This document shows, piece by piece, positions 19,901-27,773 of a stretch of DNA of 64,000 nucleotides (position 1 is the first letter of the stretch; each line of letters starts with the position of its first letter). A program made the position numbers and the translations under genes. The notes below the pieces were generated by a model that was not told the DNA's origin, did no database searches, and saw only the letters and a list, made by a program, of their open reading frames with translations. Origin of the DNA: Pyrenopolyporus hunteri (Eukaryota; Ascomycota; Sordariomycetes; Xylariales; Hypoxylaceae); NCBI GenBank assembly GCA_902806595.1, contig CADCXC010000020.1:124001-188000 (forward strand), given 5' to 3'.

Positions 19901-22729
19901 AAGATAAATCTTATCTATGGATTTTTTTTTTCCTATTAGTTAATTATATATTTATAAACTACTTATAAATTAATAAATATTTAATGTATAATTAATAGAG
20001 TATTCTCCGTTAATTATTTAAAATAAAACAATTTTATTTTTAATTTTTTGCGATAACATAGTCTGAACCATATTGAAATATATGGAAATTAAAGGATAAC
20101 CTTTAATTAACAACACTGAAAGTTAATAAGAGCTTTACAACGTTAGTGAAATTCATAAATTTCCTGAATGGTAGACCTAAATTAAATATTGAACTTTCTC
20201 ATTTATACAAATTAATTAAAAGATATAATAGCTATAATAAAAATAGTATTATATCACCTATTTATTTACATGTACCTTTCGAAAACTTAGGTTTAACTTT
20301 TGCATTAGATAAACGGTTTTTAGTAAGAAATTATAACACTCTATCTTCAATAGCTAGATCAAAGGAATCCTGTTTAACTGATTCTTGTGATATAGAAATG
20401 AAAATTTTCTATGCTTGATTTAGCGGTTTTACTGATGCAGAGGGATCTTTCTATATTGCTATAAGTAAAATTTGTTCTTTTAGATTTCAAATTAATTTAC
20501 ATAAGGATGACTTAAAAGTATTATATTATATCCAAAGATCATTAGGGTTTGGGGAGGTTAGATTATACAATAATTACGGTTCTTTTACGGTTACTAGATT
20601 AAAAGATATAGCTCAACTTATTTATATTTTTGATAAATACCCCCTTCAAGGTTCAAAATGACTTAATTACAGAGATTTTGTATTGGCTTTTGAGCTCTAC
20701 ACTAACTCAACAGGAAAGGAGCCTTCAAAGGTTAGTACTAATGCTTTTAAAGAAATCGTAGAATTAAAAAATAATATGAATCGTTTAAGATCAGATTATA
20801 CTATGCCAAAAGATAAAGTTATAAATATAACACCTAACTGGCTTTTAGGGTTTATAGAAGGAGAAGGTTGCTTTAGTATTAATAAACATAATAATTATAG
20901 ATTGGATTTTAGTTTATCTCAGTCTTCTACTAATCGTGAGTTAATGAAAAGTGTTAAAGATTATCTAGAGAATCTTCCTGGTACGGATGGTAATTATACA
21001 AACGCATTAGGTATTTCTGAAGTTAGATCTAACAACCCTAACCATGAATCTACTACAAGAATTGAAACTACACGTATTCCATTTATTACTGAAGTTCTTA
21101 TACCTTTTTTAGAAAGTCTTACTTGGCAAAGTAAAAAATATTTAGACTTTCAAGATTGAAAATTTATTTTAAAATTAAAAGAACAAGGTCACCATTTATC
21201 AGAGGAAGGAGGTAAATTAATAGATCTTATAATAAGTCAAACTAATAATAACAGATTGTCAACCTCTTTAAACCATGTAATAGTGTATAGAGTACAGTTA
21301 TTAGCAAAAGTTAATGAATTATTAAATGGACCTTCAAATTACGAGATAAGAAACGGAAGAAAATTTGTAATTTCATTAAATAAATATTATCATTCTTCTC
21401 GTCTAAATGTATGTGTAATATTAGTAGATGAAAATGGTAATACTTTACATAGTTTCGATTCTCTAGGAGATTGTGCTAAGTTTTTAAAAGTAGATCCTAG
21501 TACAGTATCGAAAAGAAAAAGCAAAGGTATACCTTTTAAATTTGAAAATAAAATTGTTTACATAAAAATTGATAAAGTTAGGGACTAGATAAAAGTTATA
21601 GCGAATAACCTTTAGTGTGTCCTATAAGGTGAAGTGTAGTAAATAATACTTAGTATAAATAGGTTTTACATTATATGTATAAATGATAGTGAATAAATAT
21701 TAACTAATATTTTAGTGTCTATAACATAATTGGAAGTTAATGATGCTTCAATGTCCGTTATAGTAGAGGGTCATCAGTGGTATTGAAGCTGTCAATACCC
21801 TGATTTTTTAAACTCAGTGGGCGGGTTCATAGAATTTGATTCATATTTAGTACCAGAATCTGATTTAGGAGACGGAGCTTTAAGAATGCTGGAAGTAGAT
21901 AATAGAGTTATTATTCCTGAATTAACACATGTTAGATTTATAATTACTTCTTATGATGTTATACATTCTTATTCTTGTAATGCTTTAGGTATAAAATGTG
22001 ATGCATAAAAAAATGAATCTAGGCAATTCATTATTAAATGTGCAAAAGAGCCAAACTCCGGGGAAGCCCTAAAACTTTAGTAACCAAAGTTGTAAAGGAA
22101 ACTTTACAACCGGCCTGATTAATGCCTCAGGGTATGGTAATATCACTAAAGATCAAGGTAACTGAAATGGGTGATCGCGGATCTAAGTCAGCAATATGTA
22201 ATGATATAGCTGTAAAAGAGCAACGAGTAGACGGTTCTTACATTGGGGCGCAAGCTATAAACTAATGGTAAGGTGTACTCTAGTCGCCGGAAAAGCCGGT
22301 TCTAGGACTAAATAAGTTAAATAGTGTTGACTATTTAAAATAATAACCCTGGATTAAAGTTACTGCAATAGCCTTAACCTAACTGGTAAAAGTTGTCATA
22401 CGATTTTCAAATAATATATAGTTTGATTTTTGGGATTGTATTCATACCCTTAAGTAAACTTTATTATTTATTTAATATGCAATTAATATCTAGTGGGAAA
22501 TCTTATAAAAATCGTTATATATTTAAGTATACTAATAACAAAAATGATTAGGTTTAAGTTGCAGAACGACCCAGGTAGATTAAATCAAGTCTCTGTTTTC
22601 ACTAATAGAGAAGGGGTATTTTACGGACAATGTAGCGAGATTTGCGGAATTTTACATAGCTCAATGCCTATTACAATTGAATCTGTAAGTTTAGAAAAGT
22701 TTTTAACATGGTTGCGGGATCAGCAATAG
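16977..22729 (+). CDS. cox2: Cytochrome c oxidase subunit 2 (five exons)
   Basis: Cox2 carries the binuclear CuA centre that receives electrons from cytochrome c. Exons: 16977-17180, 18508-18534, 19653-19742, 21733-22006, 22569-22729; 251 residues, close to the family norm. Joints restore ETKSP|ISHKYLNHG|TLIELIWTITPA, YLMD|EVNDASMS and KCDA(Y)PGRLNQVS. The CuA ligands are in the last exon (GQCSEICGILHSSMP). The start is uncertain: no ATG fits. TTG at 16977 gives the expected length; an ATG at 16952 would be in frame only if the ten-T run at 16961-16970 had nine. Odd points: HVRFIITSYDVIHSYSCNALGIKCDA differs from the usual DVIHSFAVPSLG, so one of the normally conserved positions around the first CuA His is altered. 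An ORF overlaps the last 22 nt, and a broken copy of exon 5 lies at 23637. Confidence 0.93.
17181..18507 (+). mobile_element. Group I intron 1 of cox2
   Basis: It lies between AAATCGCCT and ATATCTCATAAATATT and ends in G18507. The core shows CCAAATTCCGGAAAACTCC, TAATTACTCAGGTACGGTAA, CGCGGATCTAAATCAG and GAGCAACGAGTAGACGG, placing it in the same family as nad2 intron 1. Confidence 0.9.
17340..18431 (+). CDS. Two-domain LAGLIDADG endonuclease of cox2 intron 1
   Basis: A 363-residue protein with three Trp codons written TGA near 17574-17660. Motif 1 is FLTGFADGEASF and motif 2 WLSGFTTAEGNF. The N-terminal 40 residues (MEYRGSKS, then VKEQRVDG) are translated out of the ribozyme core. The repeating helices KNKQHLTKDG and KSNLHLTTEG close each domain. 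Frame complete and apparently intact. It is closely related to the ORFs of nad2 intron 1, nad5 intron 1 and rnl. Confidence 0.88.
18508..19413 (+). CDS. GIY-YIG endonuclease fused in frame to cox2 exon 2
   Basis: The reading frame runs straight from exon 2 (ISHKYLNHG) into the intron. It carries the GIY-YIG signature SGIYKWTNK...DIYIGQS at about residues 69-88, the conserved Arg in LAKRF and Glu in NLTEREQYYFDKLNP, then several NUMOD3 repeats (HTEETKALMS, HSEETKELM, HSEETLLKMS) and a C-terminal NUMOD1-like segment (GSFVSIRRAAKFLGI). About 301 residues including the exon part. Such proteins nick the intronless allele, and the NUMOD modules bind DNA along the target. No breaks are seen. Confidence 0.9.
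18535..19652 (+). mobile_element. Group I intron 2 of cox2
   Basis: It separates exon ISHKYLNHG from TLIELIWT. The core lies 3' of the ORF: CTATATGCTGGAAACTCC at 19441, AATCAGCAGGAAACC near 19536, GATCCTCAGAGACTACATG near 19571 and ATAGTCCAGTTAAG near 19615; it ends in G19652. Confidence 0.9.
19743..21732 (+). mobile_element. Group I intron 3 of cox2
   Basis: It starts TAAAATTTAAAG after LYLMD and ends CATAATTG before GAAGTTAATGATGC. Core pieces are seen both before the ORF (GTTCAACGACTAGAAGATAAA near 19888; ACATAGTCTGAACC near 20056) and in the 3' part. Confidence 0.85.
20146..21588 (+). CDS. LAGLIDADG endonuclease with NUMOD1 tail, cox2 intron 3
   Basis: A 480-residue ORF. Motif 1 is WFSGFTDAEGSF at about residue 91 (Trp as TGA), motif 2 WLLGFIEGEGCF at about residue 228. 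After the second domain comes LLNGPSNYEI and a NUMOD1 segment (VDENGNTLHSFDSLGDCAKFL). The same tail phrase survives as a fossil at 3848-4132 and in the broken endonuclease of cob intron 2. Intact frame; presumed homing endonuclease. Confidence 0.88.
22007..22568 (+). mobile_element. ORF-less group I intron 4 of cox2
   Basis: It splits a Tyr codon: exon ends GATGCAT, intron ends AGAACG before ACCCAGGTAG. The core has the family landmarks CAAACTCCGGGGAAGCCC, TAATGCCTCAGGGTATGG, CGCGGATCTAAGTCAG and GAGCAACGAGTAGACGG, but no endonuclease frame. At 562 nt it is among the shortest introns here. Confidence 0.9.
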
Positions 22730-23577
22730 ACCTGGGTGAGTCATCCATACCTTGTACAGAGGGTGACTTATCCAGAGCAGAAGTACCTTTTAATGAAGGA
22801 TGCGCCGTAAAAAAAGACAATTTATTAGATGGATCCTTAAATAAAAGTCGTCGTCCTAATATTGTGGATTTACTTTGTAATATTTGATGATTTGACGTTA
22901 TTATTAACTCTAAAAATTATATTTATTGTCCTTCTTATTTTCAAGAAGTTTCTATAAAGCTACCCTCTTTACCCTTTTCTTTTGATAAAGTAAATACCAC
23001 ATATTGAATATATCCTGAAAATGCATTAGTAAATCGTATAGATTGATTTTACCCTTCCGATAATATTTTTTCTATATATCCTATGATTCCAGATGATACA
23101 GACTCTTACAATACTATTTATTCTACAATGCCTATGCTTCCACATAATACAGTCGTTTACGATACTATTTATTCTACAATGCCTATACTTCCAGATGATA
23201 TAGCCGTGTCACTAGCTGTTAGACATGAATTATTATGAAGTGAAATAATACCTGATTTAAGATCAGAAATAAGAATAGATAGTGTACAAGCAAGAAGTCT
23301 AAATGTTTTAGTTGAAGTTTTAGGAACACATAGAAGTCAACACCCTTCATATGGATCATTATATGATGTATTTACAGAATATCTTAGATCTTATAATAAT
23401 TCACGTAGATTATTAACAAATGCTACAAATGAATTGGAATCATTACGTCCATTATTGGAACATAATGGTGATTTAATGGAAGCAGCAGGATTTTTAGATA
23501 GCGAGTCTAGTAGTAGTAATGAAAGCGAGTCTGATAGTAGTAATGAAAGCGATTCCAATAATAGTGATAATAATTAA
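22708..23577 (+). CDS. Unknown ORF overlapping the cox2 3' end, with repeats and acidic Ser-rich tail
   Basis: Starting at an ATG inside the last cox2 exon (another frame, 22-nt overlap), the ORF is open for 289 residues when TGA is Trp (five or more such codons). No known domain is recognised. The middle holds a 17-residue tandem repeat (about 2.5 copies of YNTIYSTMPMLP-type units, 51-bp at DNA level). The C-terminal part has a predicted amphipathic/coiled region (DLRSEIRIDSVQARSLNVL, YLRSYNNSRRLLTNATNELE) and ends in a low-complexity SESSSSNESESDSSNES tail. A fossil of the old cox2 end lies just beyond. It appears to have arrived with a replacement copy of the cox2 end. Expression could be by translational coupling to cox2. 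Confidence 0.6.
23083..23210 (+). repeat. 51-bp tandem repeat, about 2.5 units
   Basis: Units begin CCTATGATTCCAGATGATAC, CCTATGCTTCCACATAATAC and CCTATACTTCCAGATGATAT and share ACTATTTATTCTACAATG at their ends. The unit length is a multiple of three, so the ORF frame is kept. Confidence 0.9.
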
Positions 23578-23636
23578 AGTGATAGTAATTAAAGTGATAA
23601 TAAATAATCATAATATTTATTTTTTTTTTCTTTTAG

Positions 23637-23728
23637 TATCTAGGTAGATTAAAACAGGCCTCTGTTTTTACTAATATATAAGGTTATTTTACGGACAATA
23701 TCCACAGGTTTGCGATCTTTTACACTCA
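23637..23728 (+). pseudogene. Relic of cox2 exon 5
   Basis: GGTAGATTAAAACAGGCCTC...TTTTACTAATATATAAGG...TTTTACGGACAATATCCACA repeats the start of the current exon 5 (GGTAGATTAAATCAAGTCTC...TTTTACGGACAATGTAGCGA). It contains an in-frame TAA and lacks the CuA cysteines, so it is dead. It marks where the original cox2 ended. Confidence 0.88.
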
Positions 23729-23729
23729 A

Positions 23730-23912
23730 TCTTTTGATAAAGAGTAGGCATGTTAGCATTATACGTTTATTTAGAAATTATATTCTTACTTATCTTAATT
23801 ATAACCAAAACCATAAAGATTAATATTAATATCTTTAAAGATAAAAAGATACTTGTTAAATTAGGAAGAATTTACGAAGTTTGCTTGCTTCGCTGCTTCG
23901 CACACAATAAAA
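23730..23912 (+). repeat. Duplicated atp9-upstream block, copy 2
   Basis: Nearly identical to 15681-15870. It continues into the AACCTCAATGTGAGGTCC hairpin and the atp9 leader, so the duplicated unit was nad3-atp9 spacer plus atp9. Confidence 0.95.
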
Positions 23913-24024
23913 ACCTCAATGTGAGGTCCTTTCTTTTCTGTTTATTCACCTATATCAAATTACAGATTTAATAATCTATACCTTTTTTTATATAGATAAT
24001 GGATTTAACATAGACGGAAAAAAG

Positions 24025-25482
24025 ATGATTAATGTCGCAAGGGTAAGAAGTATAGGTTTAGCAACTGCTGGTTTGATAGGTGCGGGGATAGGTGTCGTTT
24101 TTGGTACTTTAATCCCTAGGGTTTCTAGACGCCCCTCCCCTTTAAGAAAGGGGGGCGTATTATTTTCGTACGCTGATTCGGGATGCAGGTTACTTTCTAG
24201 ATTATACGTGATTATTAACCCGTTATTTTCACGTAAAATGGTGTTCAATTGAAATTTTTTGATATCTAACTTAGTAATGATTATTTTAACTTTAATTTTA
24301 TCCAATTATTACCCTATTATAGGTAAAAGTAGTTTCAATATTCTTAATTTATTTGGCTATTTTATTATTGCTTCGGGGGTAGGTTATATTAGATCTAAAC
24401 GCAATTGCTTGGACTTGTTTAAATTGTTACTTCTTAGTTTTAAAAATGCAATGTTTAGTCTTTTAAATATAAATTATATAAAAACAAGACTAATCTATTT
24501 AATTTTTATTTTTCCTCTATTGCTTACTGTCTTTGGGGATTATACATATTTACTTTTAAATTTTGGATTAATTTTCAGTAACGTAAAAATGTTACAAAAT
24601 TTTATGGTTAATAAAAATGAGAAGTTTTTAAGTAAAATATGAGAGAATTTCTTTTATATTTTTTTAAGTGATATTTTTATGTTAGGATTTATTTATATAT
24701 ATCAGGAATCTCCATGCTTATTTCTTTACGAGTCCTCTGGTTCAGAAAACGGTAGTTATAATTCAAACGAGGGAGAATCCAACTTTAATGGTTCAGACCC
24801 AGACCCTTTTATTGATCCTGAGGATCCTGATATTTTTTATTCAATTGATCCAAGTCAAGGTGATGATGATGGTTTTGTTTATGTGTTAACAACACTTCCC
24901 GTTATTGAAGGTGAGCTTCCTATTATTCATACTGATAGATTAATCATTCGAGCACCGGTATATTCAGATATTGATGCTTATTATTCTCTTCGAACTCAAC
25001 CTGAGGCTATGACGGACTCAGGGAGAGGTAGACCTGATGCCAATTTAAGTGTAACCTTAAATAAACTTGAACGTCTTATTAATAGGGATAAAGACAGTGT
25101 TTATTATTTTATCTTTCTAAAAAACCTAGATGGCTCAGAAGGGGAATTTATAGGAGATGGTGGAGTACATAACTTAAGGTCTGATAGTACTGGATGACCA
25201 GAATTTGGTTATAAATTCAAAAAAGAATTTTGAGGACAAGGGTACGCAACTGAGTTTGGAAAGGCTTTTATGCAATTTTGAGGCGATCTGCCTCGTAAAG
25301 ATGTAGGAATTTCTGTAGCTTCTTCGTCTATTGATTATTGTGACAGTTTGCAAGTTAAAGAACGATTGACTGCTTATACTAGAAATGAAAACCTCGCTAG
25401 TCAAAATGTATTACGGAAACTAGGGTTTGAATCATTTGAAGGATTAAAAAATGGGTTAATTAATTGACGAAAAATCTTATAA
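24025..25482 (+). CDS. Chimeric ORF: altered atp9 N-terminus, hydrophobic linker and GNAT acetyltransferase-like domain
   Basis: One frame of 485 residues, TGA as Trp. Residues 1-50 derive from a second atp9 copy (GLATAGLIGAGIGVVFGTL) but the loop and second helix are corrupted, and the proton-binding Glu is lost. Residues 75-215 are hydrophobic with several membrane segments (MIILTLILS, LIYLIFIFPLLLTVFG). An acidic Ser/Asn/Asp linker follows, then from about residue 295 a GNAT-type domain: LPIIHTDRLIIRAPVYSDID, later EFWGQGYATEFGKAFMQFW (the acetyl-CoA-binding region) and NENLASQNVLRKLGFESFEG. Trp codons in EFWGQGY and QFWGDL are TGA, so this gene is adapted to the mitochondrial code. A homologous GNAT with TGG codons is at 52644-53363. 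GNATs transfer acetyl groups to amines; the substrate here is unknown. Confidence 0.7.
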
Positions 25483-25615
25483 AAAATATTTAGTCTTCCT
25501 CTTTTCCCGTAATAGCAATCTAATATAAGTAAAAAAAAACCTCAACCTTTTTTTTTTATCTGGACCTGGGCCGGTTGTTTTATGTTAATTTCGGAATCGA
25601 ATAGTTAACATAAAA

Positions 25616-25686
25616 GGTGTGTTGGTTTAATGGTAAAATATAGTAGTACGGTTACTATCATATAAGTTCGAGTCTTATACACACTT
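25616..25686 (+). tRNA. trnR: tRNA-Arg (ACG)
   Basis: The acceptor GGTGTGT pairs with ACACACT. The anticodon stem TAGTA/TACTA holds GTACGGT, anticodon ACG. The T arm is ATAAG-TTCGAGT-CTTAT. A trnR before nad4L is found in related fungi. Confidence 0.9.
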
Positions 25687-25839
25687 GTTTAGTTTAATAA
25701 CGGAATTATATTAGTATTATGTTAATAGTGTAAAATTAATTTTATTTAGAGTTTTCGGCACAAAAATTTATTAGTGATTAAAAGAAAATTAAATTTATAT
25801 AAAAATAAAATAAATAAAATTTAAAAATATTAACTTAAA

Positions 25840-25926
25840 AGAGTGTTAGTTTAATAGATAAAATAAAGGTAGTTAATTTAATTAGCACTGTGCCGAAATA
25901 TGTTAGTTCGAATCTAGCACACTCTC
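25840..25926 (+). pseudogene. tRNA-like gene with an abnormal middle part
   Basis: The acceptor AGAGTGT/ACACTCT and T arm GTTAG-TTCGAAT-CTAGC are perfect. The D arm (GTTTAATAGATAAAAT) is plausible. The part between D and T arms is about 14 nt too long and no clean anticodon stem-loop can be drawn; it contains GCACTGTGCCGAAAT, complementary to the nearby TTTTCGGCACAAAA at about 25754. It is either an unusual class with a variable arm or a tRNA disrupted by a small insertion. Confidence 0.5.
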
Positions 25927-25983
25927 TCCTATATTGAAAAATATGGGTATTTATACAACAATTTAGATTTTTACAAATATACA

Positions 25984-27773
25984 ATGAATATTACACTAAT
26001 ACTTTTTTTAATAGGAATCTTAGGGTTTGTGTTAAATAGAAAAAATATTATACTGATGCTTATTTCCATTGAAATAATGCTACTTTCTATAACATTTTTA
26101 ATATTGGTAAGTTCACTTAACATTGATGATATAATTGGCCAAACTTATGCTATCTATATAATAGCAGTAGCAGGTGCAGAATCTGCTATAGGTTTGGGTA
26201 TTCTAGTTGCTTTCTATAGATTAAATCTTTCTTTGTTTTCTTTCTATCTATCCTACAATAAGACTTCGGTACCTTTTTGTAAAAATGTGAATAAAATCCC
26301 TCAACAAAGATATTACTCAACTAATGTTAGCAATAGAAATTATAGTAATTCATATATAGACCCTTGATTCATTACCGGTATTTTTGACGCGGAAAGTTCT
26401 TTTGTAGTAACTATTTTAAAAAATCCTAGATATAAAACAGGGTGAAATGTTCAAGCTAGAGTACAAATAAAAATGCATGAAATCGACAGAGTTCTAATAG
26501 AAAACATTAGAAAATATTTTGGTAATATTGGTTATATATCTAAACCTAATGATAAAAATTTAACTGTTGAATTTAGAGTTAGTACTTTAAATGATTTAAT
26601 TGACATAATTATACCTCATTTTGATAAATATCCCTTAAAAACCAAAAAATATGTGGATTTTTTATTATTTAAAGATATTGTTTTATTAATGAAAAACAAA
26701 GAACATAATACCTTAGAAGGTATCCAAAAAATAGTTGATATAAAAGCGTCATTAAATACTGGTTTAACTGAAAATTTAAAAGAAGCATTCCCTAATACAT
26801 TAGCTTTAAATTATTTAGATTATAATTTCTCATATGATAATATAGATCCTAAATGAATGGCAGGATTTTGTACAGGAGAATCAAATTTCTTTATTACAGT
26901 TCAAAAATCTAAAACCAAAACAGGTTTAGCTACATCATTAAGGTTTTCAATTGCTCAACATTCAAGAGATTTATTATTTTTAGAAGGCTTTGTAAAATTC
27001 TTTAATTGTGGATACGTGTCTAATTATAAAAATCGTTTAATCTGCGAATTTATTGTTACTAAGATTGATGATATAAATAAATATATTATTCCTTTTTTTG
27101 AAGAAAATTTAATATTAGGATCAAAATATTCAAATTATTTAGATTTCAAACAAGCAGCCAAAATAATAATAAATAAGGAACATTTAAATAAAGACCTCCT
27201 GCCGTCCTGTAAATAAATAAATAGCGGGCGGGCTGGAGGGCAGGCTCCGCCTTCGGGATTAGAAAGGATTTTATTTATAGAGAATAAAATCACAACATTT
27301 TTTAAGGAAAAATTGTAAATAATCATAGATAAGATAGGGTCCAAAGAATACATGATCAAGGTGAAGTAAATCTTCATCTAGTTTTCCTAACAGAGCAGCC
27401 TTTACGGATTATTTCATTAGCAAGCTCTAGGAAAGCGAAACCATCAAATTGCGGGGAGTTCTTAAAGACAAATCTACCAAATTATTATAGTAATATAATA
27501 ATGGAACAGGTAATGACTCGTTGTAAGGTAATAACGATTTGTATGAAGAAATGAAATAGATAATCCGCAGCCAAACACTTATTACTATAATAAGTAAGGT
27601 GTACAGTTCATCGACTAAATGGTGGTTGGTGTTATTATTAATAATAATAATGCTTAAGATATAGTCAGACATAACTTAATAGTTATGGAATTACCCTAGC
27701 CTTCCTAAGGAAATTATATTTCTAGGGAAAAGGGGGAAAACGAAGAGGAAGTATTGCTATAGAATATAAATAA
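25984..27773 (+). CDS. nad4L: NADH dehydrogenase subunit 4L (two exons)
   Basis: Exons 25984-26222 and 27743-27773; 89 residues, the usual size. Complex I membrane subunit with three helices; the conserved Glu residues are in ISIEIMLL and VAGAESAIGLG. The join TT|A restores AFYRLRGSIAIEYK. The stop TAA overlaps the nad5 ATG by one base (TAATG), a conserved arrangement that couples the two genes. Confidence 0.95.
26223..27216 (+). CDS. LAGLIDADG endonuclease fused to nad4L exon 1, truncated at its C-terminus
   Basis: The frame is continuous with exon 1. Motif 1 is WFITGIFDAESSF, motif 2 WMAGFCTGESNF (both Trp as TGA). The second domain stops abruptly at INKEHLNKDLLPSCK, where paralogues continue with a helix ending in SGMNxGR. 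At exactly that point a GC-rich cluster (27196-27255, CCTGCCGTCCTG...GGAGGGCAGGCTCCGCC) begins, so the insertion cut off the last 25-30 residues. A fragment of a related cluster is at 62815-62860. Activity is uncertain. Confidence 0.8.
27196..27262 (+). repeat. GC cluster interrupting the nad4L intron ORF
   Basis: GCGGGCGGGCTGGAGGGCAG GCTCCGCCTTCGGGAT resembles GCAGGCTGGAGGGTAGCTCC at about 62826. It replaces the last codons of the endonuclease. Confidence 0.75.

Larger units (their letters stand above)
26223..27742 (+). mobile_element. Group I intron of nad4L
   Basis: It follows exon T26222 and ends in G27742 before AAGAGGAAGTATTGC. Core elements lie after the ORF: AATTGCGGGGAGTTCTTAAA near 27449, AGGTAATGACTCGTTGTAAGG near 27508, GATAATCCGCAGCCAAACA near 27558, GATATAGTCAGACATAA near 27657. 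Confidence 0.85.

Noticed and set aside
22493..22568. Extra N-terminal ORF (MGNLIKIVIYLS) before the last cox2 exon
   Set aside because: It is intron 4 sequence read in frame with exon 5; the spliced exon joint restores the normal Cox2 sequence.
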